A program made the position numbers and the translations under genes. From Pseudomonas sp. MWU13-2100 (lineage in GTDB: Bacteria; Pseudomonadota; Gammaproteobacteria; Pseudomonadales; Pseudomonadaceae): a DNA stretch of 64,000 bases. Positions 32,967-44,419 of the stretch are shown in pieces (position 1 is the first letter of the stretch; the number at the start of each line of letters is the position of its first letter). The notes below the pieces were generated by a model, which was given only the letters and a program-made list of their open reading frames with translations, had not been told where the DNA came from and searched no databases. The stretch spans positions 42,426-106,425 of the forward strand of contig NZ_JALLIX010000021.1 of NCBI RefSeq assembly GCF_023242365.1. Reading direction: 5' to 3'.

Positions 32967-33734
32967 CTAGATCCCCTTGCGCCGCTCCGCCCGCGCCACC
33001 CGCTGCACTTCCTGGCGCACTTCCTCCAGCACCTCCTGCACATACAGAATGTGCCGGCTGGACACTTCGCGGGCGTCGTCGGCACGCCCTTCGATAATCG
33101 CCAGGTACAGCTCGCGGTGCTGGCTGATCAGCATGTCCCGGGTTTCGCTGCGCTGCTTGTACATCCCGCCAATATTGGTCAGCACATTGCGCTTGAGCAA
33201 GTCGAACAAGCCGCGGATGGTATGCAGCAACACCGCGTTATGACTCGCCTCGGCAATCGCCAGGTGAAAACTCGCATCCGCCGCGCCCTCCTCCGCCCGC
33301 CCCACTTCGCCCGCTCGCCCATAACAGCTCTGCAACTGCTCAAAGGCCAGGCGCAGGCGCTCGCGATCCACGTCGGTCGCCCGCAGCGCCGCGTAATAGG
33401 CGCAGGACGCCTCCAGCGTATGGCGAAACTCCAACAGGTCGCGCTGGGCTTCCGGATTGCTCTCCAGCAGATGCAGCAACGGATCGCTGAAGGTCGAACC
33501 CAGCGACTCCACCACGTAATTGCCACCGCCCTGACGGCTGACCAGCAACCCCTTGGCCACCAGTTTCTGGATCGCCTCGCGCAGCGACGGCCGTGAGACG
33601 CCGAACTGCTCGGCCAGCGCACGCTCGGCCGGCAGCCGCTCACCAGCCTTGAGCGTGCCCTCGAGGATCATCTCCTCAAGCCGCTGGACAATATCGTCAG
33701 ACAAACGGCGCTGACGAACCTGATCAAACCCCAT
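32967..33734 (-). CDS. lldR: lactate-responsive GntR/FadR-type regulator LldR
   Basis: This 255-residue regulator has an N-terminal GntR winged helix ('RLPAERALAEQFGVSRPSLREAIQKL', about 38-63) and a C-terminal helical FCD domain that binds the effector. It diverges from lldP, and a palindrome fitting its operator lies between the two genes. The ATG is six bases after 'aggag'; a GTG one codon earlier is too close to the ribosome site. Binding of lactate to relieve repression is known for the family, not shown here. Confidence 0.92.
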   Translation of the reverse strand: MGFDQVRQRRLSDDIVQRLEEMILEGTLKAGERLPAERALAEQFGVSRPSLREAIQKLVAKGLLVSRQGGGNYVVESLGSTFSDPLLHLLESNPEAQRDLLEFRHTLEASCAYYAALRATDVDRERLRLAFEQLQSCYGRAGEVGRAEEGAADASFHLAIAEASHNAVLLHTIRGLFDLLKRNVLTNIGGMYKQRSETRDMLISQHRELYLAIIEGRADDAREVSSRHILYVQEVLEEVRQEVQRVARAERRKGI

Positions 33735-33926
33735 CACTCACTCCTCACGATCCCGAACCCTTGCCGGGACTGTCTATTCTGGCTTATCGAGACGCCGCCA
33801 GCACCTGCCAGGCACAACATAAATCACCCGCTCAGCCCTCCCGCCGAAGACTTTTAGACGAAAGTTTCAGGGCGGCAAATTGACACATCACCAGCAACGC
33901 TTTTAACCTAGCGTCCGGCGATTGTA

Positions 33927-33943
33927 AATTGGTATTACCAATT
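33927..33943. promoter_or_regulatory. LldR operator
   Basis: AATTGGTATTACCAATT is a palindrome that matches the FadR/LldR-type site (TnGTnnnACnA). It sits about 50 bases before the lldP start, between the divergent lldR and lldP genes. Confidence 0.8.
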
Positions 33944-33994
33944 ATCCAAATCGACACCAGTGCCTGACCAACAACAATTAGGGGCCACCCCACT

Positions 33995-35689
33995 ATGCAA
34001 ACCTGGCAACAGCTCTACAGCCCTCTCGGCAGCCTCGGCCTGTCCGCTCTCACGGCCGTGATTCCCATCGTGTTCTTCTTCATGGCCCTGGCGGTGTTTC
34101 GCCTCAAGGGTCATGTGGCGGGCAGCATCACCCTTGTGTTGTCGATCCTGGTGGCGATCTTCGCCTTCAAGATGCCGGCCGACATGGCGCTCGCCGCCGC
34201 CGGCTACGGCTTCGCCTACGGCCTTTGGCCCATTGCCTGGATCATTGTCGCGGCAGTGTTCCTCTACAAACTGACAGTCAAGAGCGGTCAGTTCGAAATC
34301 ATCCGCAGCTCGGTGCTGTCGATTACCGATGACCAGCGCCTGCAAGTGCTGCTGATCGGCTTCTGCTTCGGCGCCTTCCTCGAAGGGGCCGCCGGCTTCG
34401 GCGCTCCGGTGGCGATCACCGCCGCCCTGCTGGTCGGCCTGGGCTTCAATCCGCTCTACGCCGCCGGCCTGTGCCTGATCGCCAACACCGCGCCGGTAGC
34501 CTTCGGCGCCCTGGGCATCCCGATCATCGTCGCGGGCCAGGTCACCGGCCTTGACGCGTTCAAGATCGGCGCCATGGCCGGTCGCCAACTGCCACTGCTG
34601 TCGCTGTTCGTACCGTTCTGGCTGGTGTTCATGATGGACGGCCTGCGCGGCGTGCGGGAAACCTGGCCGGCGGCCCTGGTGGCCGGCCTGAGCTTTGCCG
34701 TGACCCAGTTCTTCACCTCGAACTTCATCGGTCCGGAACTGCCGGACATCACCTCGGCACTGGTCAGCCTGGTTTCCCTGACCCTGTTCCTGAAAGTCTG
34801 GCAACCCAAGCGCAGCGCGGGCGCACAGATCGCCGGCGCCGCCCCGGGCGTGGTGAGCACCGCCAGCGTCGGCGGCTTCGGCCAGCCGCGCAGCAGCCTC
34901 GCTTCGCCCTACAGCCTGAGCCAGATCTTCAAGGCCTGGTCGCCGTTCCTGATCCTTACCGTGCTGGTGACGATCTGGACCCTGAAGTCGTTCAAGGCAC
35001 TGTTCGTCACCGGCGGCGCGATGTACGGCACAGTGTTCAACTTTGCCATCCCGCACCTGGACCAGCTGGTGATCAAGACCGCGCCGATCGTCGCGACCCC
35101 CACCCCGATTGCAGCGGTGTTCAAGCTCGACCCGATCGCGGCCACCGGCACGGCGATTTTCTTCTCCGCCCTGGTGTCGATGCTGATCCTGAAGATCAAT
35201 ATCAAAACTGGCCTGACCACTTTGCGCGAGACCTTCTACGAGCTGCGCTGGCCGATCCTGTCCATCGGCATGGTGCTGGCCTTCGCCTTCGTCACCAACT
35301 ACTCGGGCATGTCCTCGACCATGGCCCTGGTCCTGGCCGCGACCGGTGCCGCGTTCCCGTTCTTCTCGCCGTTCCTCGGCTGGCTCGGGGTGTTCCTCAC
35401 CGGCTCCGACACCTCGTCCAACGCCCTGTTCAGCTCGCTGCAAGCGACCACCGCCCACCAGATCGGCGTCAACGACATCCTGCTGGTGGCGGCCAATACC
35501 AGCGGCGGCGTCACCGGCAAGATGATCTCCCCGCAATCGATCGCCGTGGCCTGCGCGGCCACCGGGCTGGTGGGCAAGGAGTCGGATCTGTTCCGCTTCA
35601 CCCTCAAGCACAGCCTGTTCTTCGCCACGATTGTCGGCCTGATCACCCTGCTCCAGGCCTATATCTTCACCGGCATGCTGGTGCACTAA
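33995..35689 (+). CDS. lldP: L-lactate permease
   Basis: This 564-residue inner-membrane lactate/proton symporter has about 12-14 helices. Conserved stretches include 'GAFLEGAAGFGAPVAI' (about 128-143), 'SGMSSTMALVLA' and 'GSDTSSNALFSSLQ' (about 470-483). It is the first gene of lldP-lldD-dld behind the LldR operator. Confidence 0.96.
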   Translation: MQTWQQLYSPLGSLGLSALTAVIPIVFFFMALAVFRLKGHVAGSITLVLSILVAIFAFKMPADMALAAAGYGFAYGLWPIAWIIVAAVFLYKLTVKSGQFEIIRSSVLSITDDQRLQVLLIGFCFGAFLEGAAGFGAPVAITAALLVGLGFNPLYAAGLCLIANTAPVAFGALGIPIIVAGQVTGLDAFKIGAMAGRQLPLLSLFVPFWLVFMMDGLRGVRETWPAALVAGLSFAVTQFFTSNFIGPELPDITSALVSLVSLTLFLKVWQPKRSAGAQIAGAAPGVVSTASVGGFGQPRSSLASPYSLSQIFKAWSPFLILTVLVTIWTLKSFKALFVTGGAMYGTVFNFAIPHLDQLVIKTAPIVATPTPIAAVFKLDPIAATGTAIFFSALVSMLILKINIKTGLTTLRETFYELRWPILSIGMVLAFAFVTNYSGMSSTMALVLAATGAAFPFFSPFLGWLGVFLTGSDTSSNALFSSLQATTAHQIGVNDILLVAANTSGGVTGKMISPQSIAVACAATGLVGKESDLFRFTLKHSLFFATIVGLITLLQAYIFTGMLVH

Positions 35690-35760
35690 AGTGACAAGGG
35701 CCCGGGGGCCTGTCGAAGCCCCCGGCAACCGCTCCCTTTCAACCAACGCTGCGAGCCCCC

Positions 35761-36906
35761 ATGATTATTTCCGCCTCTACCGATTACCGCGCAGCCGCCC
35801 AACGCAAGCTGCCGCCGTTCCTGTTCCACTATGCCGACGGCGGTGCCTACGCCGAGCACACCCTGCGCCATAACGTCGAGGACCTGGCGAACATTGCCCT
35901 GCGTCAACGCGTACTGAAGAACATGTCCGAGCTGAGCCTGGAAACCCGCCTGTTCAATGAGACCTTGAGCATGCCGGTGGCCCTCGCGCCGGTCGGCCTG
36001 ACCGGCATGTATGCCCGGCGCGGCGAGGTCCAGGCGGCCCGCGCGGCGGCGGCCAAGGGCATTCCCTTTACGATGTCGACCGTGTCGGTCTGTCCGATCG
36101 AGGAAGTCGCCCCCGCCATCGACCGACCCATGTGGTTCCAGCTTTACGTGCTCAAGGACCGCGGCTTCATGCGCAACGCCCTGGAGCGCGCCAAGGCCGC
36201 GGGGGTCACCACCCTGGTCTTTACCGTGGACATGCCGGTGCCCGGCGCCCGCTACCGTGATGCGCATTCCGGGATGAGCGGCCCGAACGCGCCACTGCGG
36301 CGTGTCTGGCAAGCCATGACTCACCCGCAGTGGGCCTGGGACGTGGGCCTGATGGGCAAGCCCCACGACCTCGGCAATATCTCGAAGTATCGCGGCAACC
36401 CGACCGGCCTGGGCGACTACATCGGCTGGCTGGGCAACAACTTTGACCCGTCGATTTCCTGGAAGGACCTGGAGTGGATCCGCGAGTTCTGGGAGGGGCC
36501 GATGGTCATCAAGGGCATTCTCGACCCGCAGGATGCCAGGGACGCGGTGAAGTTCGGTGCCGACGGCATCGTGGTTTCCAACCATGGCGGTCGCCAGCTC
36601 GACGGCGTGCTGTCCAGCGCCCGCGCACTGCCGGCCATCGCCGATGCGGTGAAAGGCGACCTGAAGATCCTCGCCGACTCCGGCATCCGCAGCGGCCTGG
36701 ACGTGGTACGCATGATCGCCCTGGGCGCGGACACCGTGCTGATCGGCCGCGCGTTCCTCTACGCCCTCGCCGTCGCTGGCGAAGCCGGCGTGAAGAATCT
36801 GCTGGAGCTGTTCGAGAAGGAAATGCGCGTGGCCATGGTGCTCACCGGCGCCAAATCCATCAGCGAGATCAACCGTGATTCGCTGGTTCGTGAACTGGGC
36901 GCCTGA
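35761..36906 (+). CDS. lldD: L-lactate dehydrogenase (FMN-dependent, quinone-linked)
   Basis: This 381-residue TIM-barrel alpha-hydroxy acid oxidase passes electrons from L-lactate to the membrane. The FMN/active-site motif 'SNHGGRQLDGV' (about 273-283) contains the catalytic His-Gly-Gly-Arg, and 'DSGIRSGLDVVRMIALGAD' follows. The start 'MIISASTDYRAAAQRK' is canonical. It lies 71 bases after lldP. Confidence 0.97.
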   Translation: MIISASTDYRAAAQRKLPPFLFHYADGGAYAEHTLRHNVEDLANIALRQRVLKNMSELSLETRLFNETLSMPVALAPVGLTGMYARRGEVQAARAAAAKGIPFTMSTVSVCPIEEVAPAIDRPMWFQLYVLKDRGFMRNALERAKAAGVTTLVFTVDMPVPGARYRDAHSGMSGPNAPLRRVWQAMTHPQWAWDVGLMGKPHDLGNISKYRGNPTGLGDYIGWLGNNFDPSISWKDLEWIREFWEGPMVIKGILDPQDARDAVKFGADGIVVSNHGGRQLDGVLSSARALPAIADAVKGDLKILADSGIRSGLDVVRMIALGADTVLIGRAFLYALAVAGEAGVKNLLELFEKEMRVAMVLTGAKSISEINRDSLVRELGA

Positions 36907-36986
36907 ACATCGCGCCGAGACGAATCACCGCCTGATTGAACGGGGCACGTAGCGCACCCGACGCCGCGACCCCGTGAGGAGTTTGC

Positions 36987-39803
<2,817 letters not shown>

Positions 39804-39848
39804 AAACAGAACCTTGGCTGCCGGCGGCAGTCTATAGACCAAGTCTCG

Positions 39849-39870
39849 CGAAAGCGGGACTTCCTCCCCT
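39849..39870 (+). terminator. hairpin after the lactate operon
   Basis: AAGTCTCGC GAAA GCGGGACTT: a stem closed by a GNRA-type tetraloop about 45 bases past the stop. No T tract follows, so termination is uncertain. Confidence 0.4.
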
Positions 39871-39929
39871 ACTCGACAGTCTGTGCTGATGGCCGATGAC
39901 GTCGGGCTACTCAGTTCAAGGAGTCATGC

Positions 39930-40208
39930 ATGAATCGTTCTGTGCTGCTGGGTCTGTTCGTCAGCGCTTGCGTCCTGGCCGCGCCTGCGTTTGCCTCGGC
40001 GGAGAAGGATCTTTGCGCGATCAAACTGCAGGCGCTCGACACTGCCAGAACCCAGTTGGCCCCCAATCAGCAGGCCAACTTCGACACCAACATCCAGCAA
40101 GCCAGGGCCGCCGGGGATAAAAACACCCTTGACGGCGCCAGGGAGTGCATCGCCATCGCCGACCGGACGCTCCAGGAAATCCAGAGCAGCCCGAAAAGCA
40201 CCCCGTAA
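39930..40208 (+). CDS. small secreted protein of unknown function
   Basis: This is a 92-residue protein with a signal peptide (MNRSVLLGLFVSACVLAAPAFA). The mature 70 residues are helical and contain two cysteines ('EKDLCAIKLQALD' and 'ARECIAIADRTLQEI') placed to form a disulfide hairpin. 'aagga' lies upstream of the ATG. I do not recognise a family with certainty; it is a periplasmic candidate. Confidence 0.7.
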   Translation: MNRSVLLGLFVSACVLAAPAFASAEKDLCAIKLQALDTARTQLAPNQQANFDTNIQQARAAGDKNTLDGARECIAIADRTLQEIQSSPKSTP

Positions 40209-40287
40209 ACCTGGCCCGCATCGGGATGGCCTTGCGAGCCAGATTGGCGTACACTGTGCATGCCTGCTGGTTACGTACAGCAGGCAC

Positions 40288-40679
40288 GGGGCCGTTTAGG
40301 ATTCGACGCCGGTCGCGAAACTCTAGGTGCATGCCGAGTTGGTAACAGAACTCGTAAATCCACTGTTGCAACTACTTATAGTTGCCAATGACGACCATTA
40401 CGGGGAACAAGCTCTCGCTGCGTAAGCGGCGCTAGCCTTCCTCCTGGCTACTTCGGTGCCAGCAATCATCAGGGGATGTCTGTAAACCCAAAATGATTGT
40501 CATATAGAACAGAATCGCCGTGCAGTACGTTGTGGACGAAGCGGCTAAAACTTACACAACTCGCCCAAAGCACCCTGCCCGTCGGGTCGCTGCGGGTTAA
40601 CTTAATAGACACGGCTACGCATGTAGTACCGACAGCGGAGTACTGGCGGACGGGGGTTCAAATCCCCCCGGCTCCACCA
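40288..40679 (+). ncRNA. ssrA: transfer-messenger RNA (tmRNA)
   Basis: This is a 392-base one-piece tmRNA with encoded CCA. The 5' end GGGGCCG pairs with CGGCTCC before ACCA, and the T-arm sequence 'ggttcaaatcc' is present. The tag frame starts at GCC (40384) and encodes ANDDHYGEQALAA before TAA (40423-40425). A hairpin (TGCCTGCTG / CAGCAGGCA) precedes the mature 5' end, probably part of the precursor. Its protein partner SmpB is in the same window. Confidence 0.97.
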
Positions 40680-40690
40680 AACGAAGCAAA

Positions 40691-40718
40691 ACAAAGCCCG
40701 CCTTGTGCGGGCTTTGTT
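40691..40718 (+). terminator. terminator of ssrA
   Basis: CAAAGCCCGC CTTGT GCGGGCTTTG, then TTGC: a strong stem 12 bases after the tmRNA CCA end. Confidence 0.85.
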
Positions 40719-40768
40719 GCATCTGGCCCCTGGCTTTTCGAGCCATCCCTGCCGCCACTCGCCCCCCC

Positions 40769-40800
40769 TTGTAGGAGCAGGGCTTGCCCGCGAAGAGGCC
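40769..40800. repeat. single REP half
   Basis: 'tgtaggagcagggcttgccc' followed by gcgaagaggcc matches the REP core used elsewhere in the window, without an inverted partner nearby. Confidence 0.6.
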
Positions 40801-40984
40801 AGCCGCAACAACCTCAATCCCCCTTCCGCACGATCTCTCCCTGCCCCCAAACCAGCCAAAAACCCCGCCCTTTCTGCTCAATTTTTCACAACCTGCAAGA
40901 CAGCTCCCTTTCCCTTGCCTGAAATTTCCTAGAAACTCCCGTTCGCTTGCGCCTGCCAATTCCGCTGACTAGTCTTCGACCCGT

Positions 40985-41160
40985 CACTGCAAATCAGTGA
41001 TCGGGTTTAGCAGCCCGGAAACCGTTAGGCGCACAGCGCCACCTCATCTAGCCGGCGCTTTTTCATGCCCGGAGTTTTATGGTGGCTGTGCGCAGGGCAT
41101 CTTCGGGTGCGCCGGTTTCCTAACGTACCGGTCTGCTAACCTGCGTACGGCCGCCACCCA
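40985..41160 (+). ncRNA. candidate structured RNA (C4/P4-CI-like)
   Basis: This non-coding stretch precedes the DUF6124 gene. GCGCACA-gc-GCCACC (41029-41043) pairs with GGTGGC-TGTGCGC (41081-41093). The same GCGCAC, with GAAACCG before it (41018-41034), can instead pair with GTGCGC-CGGTTTC (41107-41119), so two exclusive folds exist. A TTCG-closed hairpin lies at about 41096-41112. Competing complementary segments of this kind are the hallmark of phage C4 antisense RNA and satellite P4 immunity RNA. Assignment to that class is my inference. Confidence 0.4.
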
Positions 41161-41210
41161 TCATTTAGCAGTGATATTGGCGGCTCTCATTTACGTTAGG
41201 AGTTACCGCG

Positions 41211-41558
41211 ATGTTCAAGATCACACCCAATCCGCCTGTCTCATTCGACCCAGGCATCATCGACCCGCAAGCCGCCGACCGGGCGCTGGCTCACTATAAT
41301 TTGCCGGAAGGCAGCACGTTGAAACGTGCAAGCGTCACGGCAGCACGACACCAGATAACTACCGCTCAAAATCGTGAAGAAGCGCTGCTGAACGCCAGCT
41401 CAATTCTGGAATCCGCTGCGGCCACTGCTTATGAAAACGCCGATAACCTCACGGGTGCCAACCGCAAGGTGGGTATGGGTGTGGTTCATCTGATCGAACT
41501 GGCGCTTGGGTTGGTGGACTCGGTGATAGAGGAGATACCGACGGGAGTAACAAGCTAA
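41211..41558 (+). CDS. DUF6124/DUF3077-type small protein
   Basis: This is a 115-residue protein with 'EEALLNASSILESAAATAYENADNL' (about 63-87) and 'GMGVVHLIELALGLVDSV', a pattern seen in many small Pseudomonas proteins annotated DUF3077 or DUF6124. A good 'aggag' site lies nine bases before the ATG. Function unknown. A hairpin (41576-41594) follows. The structured leader upstream may control it. Confidence 0.7.
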   Translation: MFKITPNPPVSFDPGIIDPQAADRALAHYNLPEGSTLKRASVTAARHQITTAQNREEALLNASSILESAAATAYENADNLTGANRKVGMGVVHLIELALGLVDSVIEEIPTGVTS

Positions 41559-41575
41559 CGAGGACTTCTGCACCA

Positions 41576-41594
41576 GGGGAGGCTAAGCCTCCCC
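41576..41594 (+). terminator. hairpin after the DUF6124 gene
   Basis: GGGGAGGC TAA GCCTCCCC: a perfect stem 17 bases past the stop. There is no long T tract. Confidence 0.5.
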
Positions 41595-41867
41595 GTCATT
41601 GCCCGACAACAAATAGATCCGTCCCCATTTCGCCACGTACTATCTGCGCTTGGCGCTGGTGAGTACCTGGTGAGCGGAATTCTCAAGAAGATCCGAAGCG
41701 CAGATTTCGCCGTTCCGCGCAGCCACAAGGTCCAGCGCAGCACCACCAGTATTGAGATATACGACGCGCCGGTGCCGTGGCTGCGCGATAACACCCTAGG
41801 CGATACGGAGACGCAGGAACTCGCCGATAACCTGAGGAAGGCAGGCCTGAACATTTCCTTGGCGTAA
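41577..41867 (+). pseudogene. possible gene remnant, unknown family
   Basis: A frame is open from just after the hairpin to a TAA at 41867, and reads 'PSPFRHVLSALGAGEYLVSG...PVPWLRDNTLGDTETQELADNLRKAGLNISLA'. It looks protein-like at its C-terminus. It has no convincing start or ribosome site (the only internal candidate is a GTG at 41670), so it is probably the 3' end of a lost gene. No family recognised. Confidence 0.3.
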
Positions 41868-41921
41868 CCGGCGCCACACTCATGCAGCGCCAGCCCTAAC
41901 GATGGCCTTGGTCGGCGCAGC

Positions 41922-41954
41922 CATCCGCGACAGCATTTCACTGTGTCGCGGATG
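41922..41954. terminator. inverted repeat, possible terminator
   Basis: CATCCGCGACA and TGTCGCGGATG are perfect 11-bp arms around 11 bases, between the remnant on the plus strand and the convergent DUF2441-like gene. Confidence 0.5.
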
Positions 41955-42014
41955 AAAAGTCTTTCTTGCTGGAAGGACTTACGGGGCCCTTTTCGTGATC
42001 GGAACCTAAGGCAA

Positions 42015-42728
42015 TCAGAGGGTACCCAGCAACTTGACTTGACCTTGGATGAGGACCTCAATCCGTGGTGCTTCATTCATTTCTTGCCGCCAGTAACGAC
42101 GGATCTCCGGTAATGCCTCTGCATAGTTCTTGGTTTCGTCTATGTCATCCAAGATGGTCATGTCCGCCTCAAAGGCTACTCGACGCTGAGTCAACTCGAC
42201 CTTGCAAACTAACTCGCCCTGATTATGGGTGTTCCGGTACCAAGCGGCTGTCTCTTCGTCTTTGAAAACAAAAAATGACTTCAGTCGCTTTGGCTTGTCA
42301 GGAAATTCCTCTGCCCGGACTGTCTCATAGAGGTGCTCCCAGAATCGGCAGGCGATAGTGTGCGTTGGAGCGCTAAGATCAGCGCGCAGCGCGACATTTA
42401 GAACGGCACGTAACCGTTCGGCCTCGACCATCCGACCAGAGGCCTGAGCTCCTGCCGATTCGTTGTGTAATAGGTCGACAGGGCTACCTTCTGCGATTGC
42501 ATCAAGTACCTGGCGAGATAGGCGTTGATGATAGGCATTTATGGCAAAGGCGACGAGAAGGCCGAATCCCGTATCCGTCGTTCTGGAGATATCGAAGAGC
42601 AGGTTGAAAAGGCTTCGATCAGCCAGATTTTCGATGCCGGCCGACTTTGAGTAGTTGTAGCTATTGGTGCTGTGAATCAGGCCCGCACGGTAGCGCTCTC
42701 TGGGCATTGTTTTTATGTAAATGGTCAT
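42015..42728 (-). CDS. DUF2441-like protein (putative ADP-ribosyltransferase fold)
   Basis: This 237-residue protein starts at MTIYIKTMPRERYRAG. The 'YRAGLIHSTNSYNYSKSAGIENL' region and 'FKDEETAAWYRNTHNQGELVCKVEL' (about 155-180) resemble the DUF2441/RES-like group, whose members have an ART-type fold. I see no proven catalytic triad. It stands alone and points toward ssrA, at the edge of the accessory region. It could be a toxin-like or phage-response gene; this is inference. Confidence 0.5.
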   Translation of the reverse strand: MTIYIKTMPRERYRAGLIHSTNSYNYSKSAGIENLADRSLFNLLFDISRTTDTGFGLLVAFAINAYHQRLSRQVLDAIAEGSPVDLLHNESAGAQASGRMVEAERLRAVLNVALRADLSAPTHTIACRFWEHLYETVRAEEFPDKPKRLKSFFVFKDEETAAWYRNTHNQGELVCKVELTQRRVAFEADMTILDDIDETKNYAEALPEIRRYWRQEMNEAPRIEVLIQGQVKLLGTL

Positions 42729-43387
42729 TGCATTCTCATTTCTGTAGGGTCTGTATTGGACGCGGCATACTTTAATCGGCCCGGTGTCCTGTCTTTCATG
42801 GGGCTCGTTCACCCGCGGAGATCCTAGCCTTCGGCGAAAGAGTAATGGATACCCCTTCAGTAGGACCTATGACCACCTCAGACAGAGCATCGAGCTCGCT
42901 GGAAAAATCATCAAAATTCAATGAGAACTCGGACATTAGACTAACTCAGCCCCTTCTCTGAGTATCGCCTCCAACAAATCGATCCTTTCTTTAACAGGGC
43001 GGCCGCAAAAACTGAGTGCAACACCTGACCATTCCGGGGGGGGGGGTGGCGTATGGGAGGGCGGAGTCGGCGTTCCTTGTAGATAGAAAGCATATGGGAG
43101 AGGTCCTGCAAAGAGACATCGTAGTCGGTTAAACCTTTTTAAGGGTAAAGATTGGAAGCCAGGTGCGGTGCACAGCGGACCCGGTGTCGCCTTGCTGCTC
43201 TTGTGCGCCGTGTAGATTGGATTCAAGCGGTACGCCGGTGACAATAGTTCCCAGGGATCTCGTGTTTACGTGAGAAAAAGCTGATGATGGCGCAGCTTAT
43301 AGAACGCGTGGTGGTGAATTCCCATTGATGCGACTGGATGGAGCTATCACAGCTGCTTAGGATGCTAGAGAACCTCAGGATGCTTGG
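42729..43387. other. intergenic region upstream of the defence operon
   Basis: These 659 bases hold no gene I can support. Notable are an 11-G homopolymer (43036-43046) and, 12 bases before it, a 13-base match (ctgagtgcaacac, 43012-43024) to the left end of the IS30-family element at 60216-60228. The plus-strand defence operon must have its promoter here or just upstream of 43388, but I cannot place it. A 102-codon minus frame across the G run is very proline-rich and looks spurious. Confidence 0.5.
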
Positions 43388-44419
43388 ATGCAGTATTTTG
43401 AAGCGCATACGGTACATGACGCTGTCCCTACATGGGCATCTGCCGCGCTTGGTCTGGGTTACCGATGGCGCCTGAGTGTCAGTAGTGCTCGTCGGATCGG
43501 CCTGTTGTCGATGCCGTGCGACTCGGAGGCTGCAGGTATCATCGCGCTGGGCGCGCTGCGGCGCGACCTTGAACGCACGACATCAAACCACGTGGATACG
43601 CACTTCGATCTTCTATCGCGGGCGTGCCGCGAGCGTGTGGCAGTCCATATGCACCGCGAGAACTCTTCAGAGGAGCTCTCGTGGGATGTGCGTAATACCG
43701 TTGACGATACCCGTTGGCGTTTTGTTGCCTACGATGGCGACTTGGATATCATTGTTCTCGAGATCGCCACACACCGGCCGGTCATCAAACGCAAGGGCAA
43801 AAGCATCCCAAACCCGAACGGGGCCTGCAGCCGCTACATCATGCGGGACAATGCCATCGGCTGGCAGTTGCGCAATTGTCCTTTACCGCAGCTGCCTCCG
43901 GACGGGAAGGCGCTGGAGCCCTCCGCGTACAGCAGCCTGCCAGGCTGCGTCGGCCCTATCTTGGAGGCAAACCTTCGCCGGTCCTATGACGGTCTGGTGC
44001 TGGTCGGACAGGGGGCCGCGCGTGACTCCACCTATATGCAGAAGTTTTATACGGCGGGCTTCGCGTCCGCTGACCATCGGCTTCCGCTGGGCGATCTGCT
44101 GACCCTGCATCACAGCGAGCGGAAATATATACGGCGTCTGCGTTTCCTCAACGAGCGCGCACTTCAGGACGAAGCAGCACACGCTGCCTGGCTGGTGGTG
44201 GCAGATGGTATATCCGCGCTGCTCTGTGCGGAGAAGCTGTTTCCTACCAGCGACATCATCGGTGTCTGCAACCGCGATGCGTCTGTCGAGGCCATCATCC
44301 AGCTAAAGGACTGGCTGAACGATATCAGTCGCTATTACACCGATATGGACGCCAATCACTGCATGGCAGGCGAGATGCCAAGCGGCATGATGCTGCGCGT
44401 GCTGCAACGAAGGACATGA
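43388..44419 (+). CDS. defence operon gene 1, unknown 343-residue protein
   Basis: I do not recognise the family. The protein looks soluble and has no membrane segments. A distinctive C-terminal half contains 'PLGDLLTLHHSERKYIRRLRFLNERAL' (about 235-261) and 'WLVVADGISALLCAEKLFPTSDIIGVCNRDASVE'. Its ATG has 'agga' eight bases upstream and its stop overlaps the next ATG, so it is the first of five coupled genes ending in drmA/drmB-like genes. In class 2 DISARM loci an uncharacterised gene (drmE) can precede drmA. Whether gene 1 or 2 corresponds to it cannot be told here. Confidence 0.85.
   Translation: MQYFEAHTVHDAVPTWASAALGLGYRWRLSVSSARRIGLLSMPCDSEAAGIIALGALRRDLERTTSNHVDTHFDLLSRACRERVAVHMHRENSSEELSWDVRNTVDDTRWRFVAYDGDLDIIVLEIATHRPVIKRKGKSIPNPNGACSRYIMRDNAIGWQLRNCPLPQLPPDGKALEPSAYSSLPGCVGPILEANLRRSYDGLVLVGQGAARDSTYMQKFYTAGFASADHRLPLGDLLTLHHSERKYIRRLRFLNERALQDEAAHAAWLVVADGISALLCAEKLFPTSDIIGVCNRDASVEAIIQLKDWLNDISRYYTDMDANHCMAGEMPSGMMLRVLQRRT

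Noticed and set aside
33935..35746. 603-codon minus frame opposite lldP
   Set aside because: Antisense to the permease, composed largely of Gly/Gln/Arg/Glu, the mirror of hydrophobic codons.
40680..41210. integrase or attachment-site duplication next to ssrA
   Set aside because: tmRNA genes are favoured integration sites, so I looked for a phage-type integrase and for a second copy of the tmRNA 3' end. Neither is present in the window, so I do not claim ssrA as the attachment site.
42936..43244. 102-codon minus frame across the G11 tract
   Set aside because: Proline run from the homopolymer, no family, no ribosome site. Kept only as intergenic description.
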